Positions 8,701-17,910 of a stretch of 64,000 nucleotides of DNA are shown here, piece by piece (within the stretch, counting starts at the first letter, position 1; each line of letters starts with the position of its first letter). The notes below the pieces were generated by a model, which was not told where the DNA came from, did no database searches, and saw only the letters and a program-made list of their open reading frames with translations. The stretch lies in the NCBI GenBank assembly GCA_028280415.1, contig JANQLV010000025.1:55353-119352 (forward strand), given 5' to 3'. The translations under genes were made by a program, and so were the position numbers. The stretch is from Saprospiraceae bacterium (GTDB taxonomy: Bacteria > Bacteroidota > Bacteroidia > Chitinophagales > Saprospiraceae).

Positions 8701-9995
8701 TTCAAAAGCTTTTTAAAGGATTGGACAATATCAAAATATGCATCATCCACCGTGTTCCAATGAGTACTGGAAATAGCTTCATTGTTTTCGGGTAAAGCGA
8801 TACGGGTCCGGAGAATGGGGTTTTCACGCCAGTCGCAGGGACGAGCAATCAATGGGCGTAAAATAATTTCTTCTTGTTTTTCCAGTTCATCTGCTTTCGC
8901 CAACCAGGTTTCACTTAAAGCTACATTTGCCAGAAAATTCGGACTGACAATAGCAAGGACTATATCCGAATTTCGAAACTGTTGTTCTATTTCACTTTCA
9001 TCTGTACCCGCTACAAAACTTCCGGGATAATGAATAGTAATTTCTCCATTTTGTACCAACTGACTCAGACTGTTTTCCAGAGCATCTTTTACCGCTTCTT
9101 CCTTTTTATCGTACAGTAAAAAAACTTTTTTATTTTCCTTTGATTTTTCATCGGCTACGGGAAATACCTTCCCTTTTAATTCTCCCAGAAAATCAATAGC
9201 ATTCTGATCAATAAACTGAAAATTAAAGCGCTCTTCGTAAAAAGTCCTGGTCATCATACTTAGCGGGAAGCGATCAACTTTAGGAGATAAAGTCGTATTT
9301 TCCTCTCTTAGCTGTAGTCCATCAAGCAAGAGGCGAAACTGCCAGTTTTCCAGATCAAAACCCAGAAATAAATAAGTTTTACGATCATCAAATTGCCCCA
9401 AAATTTCCTCTGGTATACGTGGATCATCTTTAACGACATTGCGAATGAATTCCAATTGATCTTCTTCCGTAAGTACGAGGGATTCGGACTCTTCAATAGA
9501 ACCAAAAAGATTATAAACCAGAGGTGTTTCAGCACTTACTTTCTCAAAATCAAGCCGGGTATTGGTTTCGCGTCTGAAATTATAATAATGCGCCAATGGT
9601 TGTTTGCCATTGGCTACTAAAGCTTTTTGGATATAATCGTCCTTATTGGTATTGATAATAATATGGAAGGGTAGTTTAGCCAGCCAATCGTAAATTTCCG
9701 GAATCTTTTTAGAGTTTTGTTGAATAAAATCTTTAGCAATATCTTCCAGATCAACCCGGCGAGCACCTTTTATACTCAAAAAACGAAGTGCTATATAGGT
9801 GAGATTTTTTCGGGCTTTCTGATCGTAGTCCACTTTCTCCATATCCAAAATATCGGCAAGGGAAGCCGCAAGCTCATCGACCATTGGTGCCCGTTTTCCA
9901 TCTTTTTCTACACTGGCCAGATTGGGCCCGATCATCAAGATACAACGCTCCTCCTCAAAATCTCTTTTAAGCTTTATCCATTGTAGAGTATTCAT
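8697..9995 (-). CDS. SIR2-like domain fused to TIR-like domain, probable STAND-associated effector or adaptor
   Basis: A 432-residue two-domain protein. Residues 1-280 resemble the SIR2-like family found beside STAND NTPases: a nucleotide-binding start ILMIGPNLA (19-27), INTNKDDYIQKA (114-125, the N-x-D region), VYNLFGSIEESESLVLTEED (160-179) and FLGFDLENWQFRLLL (210-224). The catalytic 'HG' of sirtuins reads 'FG' here (F164). Residues 288-432 are TIR-like: KKVFLLYDKKE, SDIVLAIVSPNFLANVALSE, ILRPLIARPCDW. The usual catalytic Glu position appears to be Trp or is displaced to SE-TW. Both families can cleave NAD+ in immunity (Thoeris, Avs, SIR2-HerA), but catalysis by this protein is uncertain. 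It is the first gene of the three-gene operon and is probably cytosolic. Confidence 0.8.
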   Translation of the reverse strand: MNTLQWIKLKRDFEEERCILMIGPNLASVEKDGKRAPMVDELAASLADILDMEKVDYDQKARKNLTYIALRFLSIKGARRVDLEDIAKDFIQQNSKKIPEIYDWLAKLPFHIIINTNKDDYIQKALVANGKQPLAHYYNFRRETNTRLDFEKVSAETPLVYNLFGSIEESESLVLTEEDQLEFIRNVVKDDPRIPEEILGQFDDRKTYLFLGFDLENWQFRLLLDGLQLREENTTLSPKVDRFPLSMMTRTFYEERFNFQFIDQNAIDFLGELKGKVFPVADEKSKENKKVFLLYDKKEEAVKDALENSLSQLVQNGEITIHYPGSFVAGTDESEIEQQFRNSDIVLAIVSPNFLANVALSETWLAKADELEKQEEIILRPLIARPCDWRENPILRTRIALPENNEAISSTHWNTVDDAYFDIVQSFKKLLK

Positions 9996-10137
9996 TCCTG
10001 TTTTTGGTTTACTGAGGCTGATAGTTTACATAAACTACCTGATTTTCAACCTGAAATATATAAAAAAATACGGGAGAATGAATAGTTTAGTCAGAAATTT
10101 AATAAGAGCTACAGAAGCGCCACAAGTCCTGTTTTTC

Positions 10138-10740
10138 TTATCCGGAGTGATGTCTTTGTTTTAAAATATTAATAACATCCTTTAACTGAAAGTCTTTAGC
10201 AGTCAGTAAAACCAAATAATGATATAATAAATCAGCGGCTTCGTTTAAAAACAGGTTCTCATTTTCATCCTTGGATTCTATGATTAACTCCACCGCTTCC
10301 TCCCCTACTTTCTGAGCAATTTTATTAATTCCTTTTTTAAAAAGTAAAGCGGTATAAGAACTGCTGACATCTGCATTTTTCCGGCTCTGAATGACTTTCT
10401 CCAATTGCAAAAGAAAATTTTCGGATTCGTTTTTTTCATTAAAACAAGTATCCTGCCCCGTATGGCAAACCGGACCTTCAGGGATCACTTTTATCAGTAA
10501 GGTATCCTGATCGCAATCCAGATCGACAGATTGTACATTTAAAAAATTACTGCTTGTTTCCCCCTTGGTCCAAATACGTTGCCGGGAGCGGCTATAGAAA
10601 GTCACTTTTTTAGTTTCAATCGTCTTTTGAAAAGCTGCTTGATCCATAAAGCCGAGCATCAGTACTTTTCCAGTGCGAATATCCTGAACAATAGCGGGAA
10701 CAAGTCCCCTGGATTTATCAAAGTTAATATCTTTCAACAT
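10138..10740 (-). CDS. hisIE: Bifunctional phosphoribosyl-AMP cyclohydrolase / phosphoribosyl-ATP pyrophosphatase
   Basis: The 200 residues cover HisI and HisE. HisI (about 1-105) has TFYSRSRQRIWTKGETS and the metal-binding segments DCDQDT and GPVCHTGQDTCF. HisE (about 110-200) has INKIAQKVGEEAVELIIES and AADLLYHYLVLL, the MazG-like acidic helices. The enzyme performs steps 2 and 3 of histidine synthesis, hydrolysing PR-ATP to PR-AMP and opening the purine ring. It is the last gene of the his operon. Lengths and both active sites look complete. Confidence 0.96.
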   Translation of the reverse strand: MLKDINFDKSRGLVPAIVQDIRTGKVLMLGFMDQAAFQKTIETKKVTFYSRSRQRIWTKGETSSNFLNVQSVDLDCDQDTLLIKVIPEGPVCHTGQDTCFNEKNESENFLLQLEKVIQSRKNADVSSSYTALLFKKGINKIAQKVGEEAVELIIESKDENENLFLNEAADLLYHYLVLLTAKDFQLKDVINILKQRHHSG

Positions 10741-10754
10741 ACGCTTTAGTAAAT

Positions 10755-11516
10755 TTAAGTAGTTGTACGAACGGAAATATTTTTATTTTTTAGAAAGCTT
10801 TTAAGATCGGGAATCGCAATTTCATTATAATGAAAAATACTGGCGGCGAGAGCTGCATCTGCTTTTCCAATTTTAAAAACATCCCTAAAATGCTCCTTCT
10901 TTCCAGCTCCGCCAGAAGCAATAATGGGAATCGTGAGCATCGAGGAAAGCCTGGCGAGTGTTTTGTTGGCGAAACCCGATTTAGTGCCGTCATGATCCAT
11001 AGAAGTAAATAATATTTCCCCGGCGCCGCGTGCTGCAACTTCCTTCGCCCAATCAAAAAGATTCAGCTCCGTAGGTACACGGCCCCCATTCAGATGAACC
11101 TTCCAGCCATTATCTGTTTTTCGGGCATCGATGGCTACAGTGATACACTGACTCCCGAAGCTCCGTGCTAATTCATCAATTAATTCAGGTTTGCGTACTG
11201 CGGCAGAATTAATCGAAACTTTATCTGCTCCACATTCCAGTAAACTACTCACATCTTCACACCTGGTAATACCTCCACCTACAGTAAAAGGGATATTAAG
11301 CCGAGCCGCTACTTGAAGTACTAAATCATGCAGCGTCTTTCGCTTTTCGTTCGTTGCGCTGATATCCAAAAAAATCAATTCATCCGCACCCTGATCACTA
11401 TATATTTTTGCCTGCTCTACCGGATCACCGGCATCTCGCAGTTCTATAAAATTAACCCCTTTGACCGTTCGGCCATCCTTGATATCCAGACAGGGAATTA
11501 TTCTTTTTGCAAGCAT
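10755..11516 (-). CDS. hisF: Imidazole glycerol phosphate synthase cyclase subunit
   Basis: I start at the ATG at 11516 ([16 protein letters not shown]), which is the canonical HisF N-terminus and gives 253 residues. A TTG nine codons upstream only adds a non-conserved extension. This is a (beta/alpha)8 barrel with the catalytic Asp in CLDIKDG (about residue 11) and the second in VAIDARK (about 130). Phosphate-binding loops are VGGGI and IASGGAG. It uses ammonia from HisH to make IGP and AICAR. It lies 14 bp upstream of hisIE. Confidence 0.97.
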   Translation of the reverse strand: MLAKRIIPCLDIKDGRTVKGVNFIELRDAGDPVEQAKIYSDQGADELIFLDISATNEKRKTLHDLVLQVAARLNIPFTVGGGITRCEDVSSLLECGADKVSINSAAVRKPELIDELARSFGSQCITVAIDARKTDNGWKVHLNGGRVPTELNLFDWAKEVAARGAGEILFTSMDHDGTKSGFANKTLARLSSMLTIPIIASGGAGKKEHFRDVFKIGKADAALAASIFHYNEIAIPDLKSFLKNKNISVRTTT

Positions 11517-11567
11517 GTTTTTATTTTTTAATAGTTTAGCCAAAGCGAGTAATTAAACAAGGACATT

Positions 11568-12287
11568 TTACCTTAGCAAAGTTCCGAGGTTTAGTCTTCC
11601 TTCATAGATTGCTTTCCCAACCACAACGGAGGGACAATGAATCCTGGCCAGGTTTTCAATATCCTGCGGAGAAGATACTCCCCCACTCGCGATGATGTGC
11701 AAATCCGGGAACTTTCGAATGAGCCGCTCATAGAGTCCGAGAGCCGTACCCCCTAGCATACCGTCTTTGGAAACATCTGTACAGATGACATACTTTAATC
11801 CTCTGGAGCGGTGGTTCTCCAAAAAATCATAAATACTAACCTTAGTGGTTTCCAGCCAGCCGTTGATCGCCAATCGTTCCCCTTTAACATCTGCTCCGAG
11901 AATTATTTTCTCTGATCCATAGCGATCCAGCCAGGAGAAAAAAAGCGCAGGTTGCTTAACTGCTACCGTCCCAATAATAGCTTGCGCTGCACCGCATTCG
12001 AAAACTTTTTGCAGGTCCGCATCTGTTTTGATTCCACCACCAAACTCTATCTGCAATCTGGTTTGACTGGCTATTTTCTCCAGCACTTTCAGGTTTACAA
12101 CCTGTCTGGCTTTCGCACCATCTAAATCGACCAGATGCAGTTTTTGAAAACCGGCGGCTTCAAACGATTTAGCCATTTCCAGGGGATTTTCACGGTATAT
12201 TTTTTTCTGATTATAGTCTCCCTGAGACAAGCGTACACATTTTCCATCAATGATATCAATGGCCGGTATAATTTGAATTTGCTGCAT
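11568..12287 (-). CDS. hisA: ProFAR isomerase (HisA)
   Basis: This 239-residue (beta/alpha)8 barrel starts QIIPAIDIIDGKCVRLSQGDY, the HisA signature, with the catalytic Asp in AIDIIDG. Later it has QIEFGGGIKT, the second Asp region in VICTDVSKDGMLGG and IIASGGVSS for phosphate binding. It converts ProFAR to PRFAR. Its start is only 2 bp after the hisH stop, so translation is probably coupled. Confidence 0.97.
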   Translation of the reverse strand: MQQIQIIPAIDIIDGKCVRLSQGDYNQKKIYRENPLEMAKSFEAAGFQKLHLVDLDGAKARQVVNLKVLEKIASQTRLQIEFGGGIKTDADLQKVFECGAAQAIIGTVAVKQPALFFSWLDRYGSEKIILGADVKGERLAINGWLETTKVSIYDFLENHRSRGLKYVICTDVSKDGMLGGTALGLYERLIRKFPDLHIIASGGVSSPQDIENLARIHCPSVVVGKAIYEGRLNLGTLLR

Positions 12288-12289
12288 TT

Positions 12290-12892
12290 TTAAAGCTTTA
12301 GAAAATTTTCAAGAATCTGCTGACCAAGGCCTCCCGATTTTTCGGGATGAAACTGTGTAGCATAAAAATTGTCTTTCTGCAAACCAGCGCTGAAAGGCAA
12401 AATATAATCACAGCTCGCAATAGTATAATCTCCTTTTTCAACAAAATAACTATGTACGAAATAGGTATATTCGCCTTCCTGTCTGGAATCAAAAAGAGCC
12501 CCTTGCACATCGTACAAACGATTCCAGCCGATATGCGGTACTTTCTCTCTTTTTATTGGTCTGAACAAGCGAACATTTTGCGGAATAAGTCCCAGGCAGG
12601 TCGTATTGTTTTCCTCCGAATGAGTACAAAGCAATTGCATCCCCAGGCAAATCCCCAGAACCGGTTGCTGCAGGTTCCGAATGACTTTATCAAGTTTTTT
12701 CTCGCGCAGATATGCCATGGTAGTTGAAGCTTCTCCGACTCCGGGAAAAATCACTTTATCAGCAGTCTGGATTAACTCAGGCTCGGCGGAAATTTGAGCC
12801 TCTATTCCCAGTCGTTGTAAAGCAAAGAGCACGGAGCGAACATTTCCCGCATTATAATCGATAATAACAATTCTTTCTTTTTTGTTAGACAT
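12290..12892 (-). CDS. hisH: Imidazole glycerol phosphate synthase glutaminase subunit
   Basis: A class I glutamine amidotransferase of 200 residues from the ATG at 12892 (MSNKKERIVIIDYNAGNVRS). An in-frame ATG at 12928 would add 12 residues with no family match. The nucleophile Cys is in GICLGMQLL, and the His and Glu of the triad are in QFHPEKSG. The oxyanion strand is IFPGVGEA. It supplies ammonia to HisF. It sits in order between hisB and hisA. Confidence 0.96.
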   Translation of the reverse strand: MSNKKERIVIIDYNAGNVRSVLFALQRLGIEAQISAEPELIQTADKVIFPGVGEASTTMAYLREKKLDKVIRNLQQPVLGICLGMQLLCTHSEENNTTCLGLIPQNVRLFRPIKREKVPHIGWNRLYDVQGALFDSRQEGEYTYFVHSYFVEKGDYTIASCDYILPFSAGLQKDNFYATQFHPEKSGGLGQQILENFLKL

Positions 12893-12931
12893 TGTTTTAC
12901 AATAGTTTATTTTAGCCCAATATCCCATGTA

Positions 12932-14050
12932 TCAAATAAGTCCTTTGGTACTTGGCATTTTTACATTTCCCGGTTCACGGCGCAGAGCCATTTTAATCGC
13001 TTTTGCAAAAGCCTTAAAAATAGCTTCGATTTTATGGTGCTCATTCCTTCCTTCGACTTTAATATTGAGATTGGTTTTAGATGTATCCGAAAAGGATTTA
13101 AAAAAATGATAAAACATTTCGGTGGGCATATCTCCGATTTTCTCTCTTCGGAAACTGGCCTCCCAAACCAGCCAGGGTCGACCGCCAAAATCAATAGCAA
13201 CCTGAGCCAGACAATCATCCATGGGCAATGTAAAACCATAACGTGCTATGGATATTTTGTCCTGCAGGGCCTTACTAAAAGCTTCCCCCAGTGCCAATGC
13301 TGTATCTTCAATCGTATGATGTTCATCAATATGCAAATCGCCATTGACCTTAATTTTTAAATCTACTCCGGAATGCCGGGCTATTTGTTCCAGCATGTGA
13401 TCGAAAAACCCAAGGCCGGTATCTATATCGGATTGCCCCTCACCATCCAGTAAAAGATCAATAATTACATCCGTTTCGGAAGTAGTGCGTCTTATGCTGG
13501 CACTGCGATTTTCAAATTTCAGAAATTCATAAATTTCTTTCCATTCGAGACTTATCAATGAGCAAACCTGATTTAGGGTATCATCAACTTTGGCTGTTTT
13601 TTTGTCTTGTATAAGAATTCCTTTGGCTCCCAGATTAGCAGCCAGCTGTATATCGGATAAACGGTCTCCGAGTACATAAGAATTTGCCAGGTCATATTCT
13701 CCACTAAGGTATTCGGTAAGCATTGCCGTTCCGGGTTTGCGAGTGGGCGCATTTTCCCCGGGAAAAGTTTTATCGATAAAAACATTGGAAAAATTGATGC
13801 CTTCATTTTTAAAAGCCTGAATAACTTTATTGTGTACTGGCCAGAAAGTATCCTCGGGAAAACTATCCGTTCCCAATCCGTCCTGATTCGTGACCATAAC
13901 CAAGTCATAATCCAGTTCCTCAACAATTTTCGACAGATACTGGAATACTCTTGGATAATATTCCAGTTTTTCAAAAGAATCTACCTGATAATCACCGGGG
14001 GGCTCCATGATCAAGGTTCCATCGCGATCAATAAAAAGTACTTTTTGCAT
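12932..14050 (-). CDS. hisB: Bifunctional histidinol-phosphatase / imidazoleglycerol-phosphate dehydratase
   Basis: The 372 residues form two domains. Residues 1-165 are a HAD phosphatase, with the nucleophile motif DRDGTLI (7-13), [10 protein letters not shown] and the C-terminal [10 protein letters not shown]. Residues 180-372 are IGP dehydratase, with [16 protein letters not shown], the metal-binding [14 protein letters not shown] and [17 protein letters not shown]. This is the enterobacterial-type fusion, also common in Bacteroidota. It carries out the dehydration of IGP and the dephosphorylation of histidinol phosphate. It follows the HisD-HisC gene by 5 bp. Confidence 0.96.
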   Translation of the reverse strand: MQKVLFIDRDGTLIMEPPGDYQVDSFEKLEYYPRVFQYLSKIVEELDYDLVMVTNQDGLGTDSFPEDTFWPVHNKVIQAFKNEGINFSNVFIDKTFPGENAPTRKPGTAMLTEYLSGEYDLANSYVLGDRLSDIQLAANLGAKGILIQDKKTAKVDDTLNQVCSLISLEWKEIYEFLKFENRSASIRRTTSETDVIIDLLLDGEGQSDIDTGLGFFDHMLEQIARHSGVDLKIKVNGDLHIDEHHTIEDTALALGEAFSKALQDKISIARYGFTLPMDDCLAQVAIDFGGRPWLVWEASFRREKIGDMPTEMFYHFFKSFSDTSKTNLNIKVEGRNEHHKIEAIFKAFAKAIKMALRREPGNVKMPSTKGLI

Positions 14051-14055
14051 AATTG

Positions 14056-16467
14056 TCAGATATTAGTAATGAGGTATGGTCTATCTAATTTCTCAGCAGT
14101 TTGAAAATTGGTCAGTGCCTCCATCAAGCGATCATTTTCTTCCGGAGTTCCTATAGTAATTCGGAGACAGCCTTCACAGTTTAACTGTCTGGAGCGATCT
14201 CTTACGATGATTCCTTTCTTCAATAAAAATTGATAAAGCACTTGAGGGTTTTTCATTCTTACCAGTAGAAAATTAGTCTGTGAAGGAAATACTTTTTGTA
14301 CAAAATCGAAACCTTGCAGAAGAGCAGACAAACGACTACGCTCGGATCGAATTAGCTGAATTTGTGCTTCGACATGCTCTTTTGATGACAAGCTTTGCAA
14401 TACCGCATCTTGAGTGAGTTGATTAATATTATAAGGCAATTTGATTTTGTTGAGCCAGGTGATGATCTCTTCAGAGGAAAAGGCCATCCCCAAACGCAGT
14501 CCCGCCAATCCCCAGGCTTTTGAAAAAGTTTGTAAAACGACAAGATTAGGATATTTTTCAAGCAGTGAAATGCCCGAATCGATATCTGCAAAATCAATAT
14601 AGGCTTCATCCACCACTACAATCCCCGGAAATGTTTTGATTATGTTTTCAATAACATCAATCGGGATAATACTCGCAGAAGGATTATTCGGATTACAAAT
14701 AAATAGCAGTTTGGCATTACGGGCAGCAAGGCCGGACAGGGCCGCTATATCGGGTTGAAAATCCGTATCCAGTGGCAAAGCATTTACTGTTACTCCAGCC
14801 ATTCTGGCACAAACACCATAGACCCCATAAGTTGGTGGCAAAGTCAGAATACTATCAATTCCCGTTTCGCAAAACAGGCGGATCAACAAGTCAATGGCTT
14901 CATCACTCCCATTTCCCAAAAAGACATTTTTTACCGGCACTCCTTTGATTTTAGAAATTTCCGATTTCAGTTTTTTCTGTAAAGGGTCGGGATAACGATT
15001 TAAGGTAGTCTCAAAAGGACTTTCATTTGCATCCAGATAGACTTCCGCCTTTCCACTGAACTCATGCCTGGCCGAAGCATAAGGCCGGAAAGTACGCAAA
15101 TCCTTCCTCAACAGTTTATTGACCGAAAAGGAAAAAGACTCTGCTTTGAGCTCTGGATTTTTTTCCGCAGGAACGAACTTCATTTTTTCCAATTCTTTCA
15201 ATCGTAAACTAACCGCCTGCTTATGTCCTTCTAATTTTTCAGCAGCAGCCATTTCTTCCACAGCCTGTCCCAAATTTTTGAGACCTGTAGGCGTGATTTT
15301 CTGGAAAGTAATTTTTTTCACAAAGCTATCTAATGAAACGCCACTGTAAGCCCGGGCATAAGCATTTGTAGGTAAGGTATGATTCGTTCCCGAAGCATAA
15401 TCTCCTGCTGACTCCGGAGTATAGTTGCCGAGAAAAACAGAACCGGCATTTTTAATTCCCAAGGCGAAAGCTTCCGCATTTTCTAAAGATATCATCAGGT
15501 GTTCCGGAGCATAAGCATTTGCAATTTTCAGTGCTTCTGTACGGTCCCTGACGACAATAGCTACACTATTATCCAATGCTTTTCTTGCAATTTCTGCACG
15601 TGGCAATAGAGCCAGTTGATCTTCTATTGCCGTTTTTACCCGTTCTATGAGAGACCTTTCAAAAGCAATTAAAACAACCTGGCTATCCGGCCCGTGTTCA
15701 GCTTGAGAAAGCAGGTCGGCTGCAACAAATTCGGGCCTGGCGGATCGATCTGCTAAAACCATTAGCTCCGAAGGGCCAGCCGGTAAATCCATTGCAATAC
15801 CTTCCCGGCTCACTTGCTGTTTGGCTTCGGTAACATATTGATTTCCCGGGCCAAAAATTTTATCAACCGCGGGGATAGTTTCCGTACCGTAGGCCATCGC
15901 CGCAATAGCCTGGGCGCCACCGACCTTATAGATGTTATGGATACCCAAGCTTTGAGCCGTGTAAAGAATAACCGGGTTAATCGTTCCATCTTTTTGTGGT
16001 GGCGTACAAAGAATAAGCTCTTCACATCCGGCGAGCCGAGCCGGTATCCCAAGCATAAGTACCGTTGAGAAGAGCGGCGCTGTACCTCCGGGAACATACA
16101 AACCCACCTTCTGAATCGCCAGGCTTTTTCGCCAGCATTGTACCCCGGGCATGGTTTCGATCAGGCGTATATTTTCTTTTTGACAATTGTGAAATCTCCA
16201 GATATTCGACTTAGCTGTTTTGATTGCGGCTTTCAGTTTATCCGAAACCTGATCCACCGCTCTGCTTATTTCTTTTGCACTTACTTTGAGCGTATCCAGC
16301 TTTATTTCATCAAAGCGCTCGCCATAATCCAATAGTGCAGTATCCCCTTTTTTGCGGACATTCTCCAAAATTGTTTTTACTATATCTTCCAGGTCCTTTT
16401 GTTCGAATAGCGGACGTCGAAGTATTGCCTTTAATTCACTCTTTGATGGATTATCGTATATTTTCAT
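14056..16467 (-). CDS. hisDC: HisD-HisC fusion: histidinol dehydrogenase joined to histidinol-phosphate aminotransferase
   Basis: One uninterrupted frame of 803 residues from the ATG at 16467; a TTG seven codons upstream is less likely. Residues 1-428 are histidinol dehydrogenase: [21 protein letters not shown], Zn ligands in SQAEHGPDS and GDYASGTNH, catalytic Glu/His in NAYAPEH, and the last Zn-ligand His in GHKQAV. After a short linker (about 428-448), residues 449-803 are a class I/II PLP aminotransferase: [41 protein letters not shown] and the PLP lysine in [14 protein letters not shown]. The two genes are normally separate neighbours in this operon. An internal Met in the linker could in principle allow a second start. 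A sequencing indel that joined the genes cannot be excluded without reads. Confidence 0.92.
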   Translation of the reverse strand: MKIYDNPSKSELKAILRRPLFEQKDLEDIVKTILENVRKKGDTALLDYGERFDEIKLDTLKVSAKEISRAVDQVSDKLKAAIKTAKSNIWRFHNCQKENIRLIETMPGVQCWRKSLAIQKVGLYVPGGTAPLFSTVLMLGIPARLAGCEELILCTPPQKDGTINPVILYTAQSLGIHNIYKVGGAQAIAAMAYGTETIPAVDKIFGPGNQYVTEAKQQVSREGIAMDLPAGPSELMVLADRSARPEFVAADLLSQAEHGPDSQVVLIAFERSLIERVKTAIEDQLALLPRAEIARKALDNSVAIVVRDRTEALKIANAYAPEHLMISLENAEAFALGIKNAGSVFLGNYTPESAGDYASGTNHTLPTNAYARAYSGVSLDSFVKKITFQKITPTGLKNLGQAVEEMAAAEKLEGHKQAVSLRLKELEKMKFVPAEKNPELKAESFSFSVNKLLRKDLRTFRPYASARHEFSGKAEVYLDANESPFETTLNRYPDPLQKKLKSEISKIKGVPVKNVFLGNGSDEAIDLLIRLFCETGIDSILTLPPTYGVYGVCARMAGVTVNALPLDTDFQPDIAALSGLAARNAKLLFICNPNNPSASIIPIDVIENIIKTFPGIVVVDEAYIDFADIDSGISLLEKYPNLVVLQTFSKAWGLAGLRLGMAFSSEEIITWLNKIKLPYNINQLTQDAVLQSLSSKEHVEAQIQLIRSERSRLSALLQGFDFVQKVFPSQTNFLLVRMKNPQVLYQFLLKKGIIVRDRSRQLNCEGCLRITIGTPEENDRLMEALTNFQTAEKLDRPYLITNI

Positions 16468-16504
16468 TTTATTAATTTTAAAAACCAATAATTATTAGCA
16501 TTGA

Positions 16505-17362
16505 CTAAAGTATCATTTTTTCAATAGGGACCACCAGAATACCTTCGGCTCCCTTTTCTTTAAGCTGATCTATCACTTCCCAAAATTTTTGTTCATTGAC
16601 TACCGAATGAATCGCGGACCATCCGGTTTGTGCTAATGGAACCACGGTAGGACTTCGCATTCCGGGAAGCAAGGCACTGATTTCTGCGATCTTTTCATTG
16701 GGAGAATTAAGGATTATATATTTACTATTCTTCGACCGGTTTACAGCTTCAATCCTAAAAATGAACTTTTGAAGTAAGGCTTTTTTGGATGCGTTTATGT
16801 TTTTGTTGGCAATCAGTACCGCTTCGGAGCGCATTACGATTTCTACTTCCTTTAAGCCATTACTAAACAGGGTACTACCCGAGCTTACGATATCGCATAC
16901 GCCATCTGCCAAGCCTATGCTAGGTGCAATTTCTACAGAACCGCTTATTTTATGAATTTCAGATTCGACATTATGCTTTTTTAGATAGGAAGAAAGAATC
17001 TCGGGGTAGGACGTTGCAATTTTTTTGCTTTGGAACCAGGAGATGTCGGTATAATTCCCCGTTTTGGGAATAGCAAGGGAAAGTTTACATTTCGAAAAGC
17101 CGAGCTTTTGAGGGATATCAACTTTTCTTTGAGTTTCGAGTACCACATTATTACCAAGTATTCCAATATCTGCCGTCCCATTCTCGACATATTCCGGGAT
17201 ATCATCATCTCTGAGGTAAAGGATTTCCATAGGGAAATTTACTGCAGGTGCCAGTAATTTATTTTTGCCATTCTGAAAGGAAATACCACATTCTTTCAAA
17301 AGGCTTTTGGAAGCATCGCTTAGCCTGCCGGATTTTTGGATAGCGAGTTTCAGTTTTTCCAT
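16505..17362 (-). CDS. hisG: ATP phosphoribosyltransferase, long form
   Basis: The 285 residues are typical of the long HisG, which carries a C-terminal ACT-like regulatory domain. The start reads KLAIQKSGRLSDASKSLLKECG. The PRPP-binding region is IVSSGSTLFSNGL. The final 75 residues (LPGMRSPTVVPL, AIHSVVNEQKFWEVIDQLKEKGAEGILVVPIEKMI) match the histidine-binding domain, so feedback inhibition by histidine is expected. It catalyses the first committed step. It is the first structural gene of the operon, preceded by two His-rich leader peptides with terminators. Confidence 0.97.
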   Translation of the reverse strand: MEKLKLAIQKSGRLSDASKSLLKECGISFQNGKNKLLAPAVNFPMEILYLRDDDIPEYVENGTADIGILGNNVVLETQRKVDIPQKLGFSKCKLSLAIPKTGNYTDISWFQSKKIATSYPEILSSYLKKHNVESEIHKISGSVEIAPSIGLADGVCDIVSSGSTLFSNGLKEVEIVMRSEAVLIANKNINASKKALLQKFIFRIEAVNRSKNSKYIILNSPNEKIAEISALLPGMRSPTVVPLAQTGWSAIHSVVNEQKFWEVIDQLKEKGAEGILVVPIEKMIL

Positions 17363-17387
17363 TTCTATACTTCGTTTTAAGATTAAT

Positions 17388-17430
17388 CAAAATAAAAAAG
17401 GCTTACCATTGCAAAATGGCAAGCCTTTTT
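17388..17430 (-). terminator. Attenuator terminator 2, directly upstream of hisG
   Basis: On the minus strand GGCTTGCCAT (17425-17416) pairs with ATGGTAAGCC (17409-17400) around a 6-nt loop: 10 bp including one G-U, followed by a T-tract at 17399-17390. It ends 26 bp before the hisG ATG, so it would stop transcription before the structural genes. Its 5' arm (17422-17410) can instead pair with the end of leader peptide 2 (17483-17469), the expected antiterminator. Confidence 0.88.
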
Positions 17431-17433
17431 GGG

Positions 17434-17467
17434 AAAGTAATACCCATAGCAAAGTAATACCCATAGC
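17434..17467. repeat. Perfect 17-bp tandem duplication in the his leader
   Basis: The 17-mer AAAGTAATACCCATAGC occurs twice back to back (17434-17450 and 17451-17467), in the untranslated stretch between the stop of leader peptide 2 and its terminator. It lengthens the spacer between ribosome stall site and terminator by one unit and does not disturb either stem. Confidence 0.95.
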
Positions 17468-17471
17468 ATTG

Positions 17472-17531
17472 TCACCATTTGCAGTGTTCTACAAAAGCAT
17501 GGTGGTGATGAAAATGAATATTACAAGTCAT
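17472..17531 (-). CDS. hisL: His leader peptide 2 (19 residues, six His codons)
   Basis: The ATG at 17531 opens a 19-codon frame reading MTCNIHFHHHHAFVEHCKW and ending TGA. Six of the 19 codons are His, four of them consecutive. A terminator follows immediately and then hisG. This is the classical his attenuation layout. When charged tRNA-His is scarce the ribosome stalls on the His run, leaving the RNA at the peptide's end free to pair with the 5' arm of the terminator. Completing translation masks that segment and lets the terminator form. It is too short for ordinary gene finders. Confidence 0.9.
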   Translation of the reverse strand: MTCNIHFHHHHAFVEHCKW

Positions 17532-17576
17532 AATAGTTTTTTGTATCAAGAGAACATTAGATGTTAAAAAAGGTTC

Positions 17577-17617
17577 TAAAATTGAAAAAGGCCTATCGCG
17601 CAAACGATAAGCCTTTT
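17577..17617 (-). terminator. Attenuator terminator 1, between the two His leader peptides
   Basis: On the minus strand GGCTTATCG (17613-17605) pairs with CGATAGGCC (17598-17590) around TTTGCG: 9 bp with one G-U, followed by TTTTTCAATTTT. It lies after leader peptide 1 and before leader peptide 2. The end of leader 1 (17646-17637) is largely complementary to its 5' arm, with one bulge and wobble pairs, giving a possible antiterminator. Confidence 0.85.
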
Positions 17618-17641
17618 ATTTCTGTTCTTTACACCAGACTA

Positions 17642-17701
17642 TCATCTACGCAAGAGACGTATTGAAGAATGATGGTGCTGATGTAATTGGATTAAAATCA
17701 T
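17642..17701 (-). CDS. hisL: His leader peptide 1 (19 residues, four His codons)
   Basis: The ATG at 17701 opens a 19-codon frame, MILIQLHQHHHSSIRLLRR, ending TGA at 17644-17642. It has four His codons within five positions. It is exactly as long as leader peptide 2 and is likewise followed by a GC-rich hairpin with a T-tract, so the operon appears to carry two attenuators in series. The sequences of the two leaders differ, so if they arose by duplication it was not recent. The promoter upstream was not identified with confidence. Confidence 0.85.
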   Translation of the reverse strand: MILIQLHQHHHSSIRLLRR

Positions 17702-17910
17702 ATTGCAGTGGTCATCTATATAATTAACAGCGTAAAAATACAGTAATTCCCTGTACAAATTCAATTTTTGTAGAAGGATTTTTTCACATTCTTCAGCCCT
17801 GGCTTCAATTACGCTTATTCCGCATATCTAATCACTTATTGATCAATTATTTACAAATAAAATGTAATCTCAATTACATTTTAATCAATTCTATCCATAA
17901 AAGGATTCAA

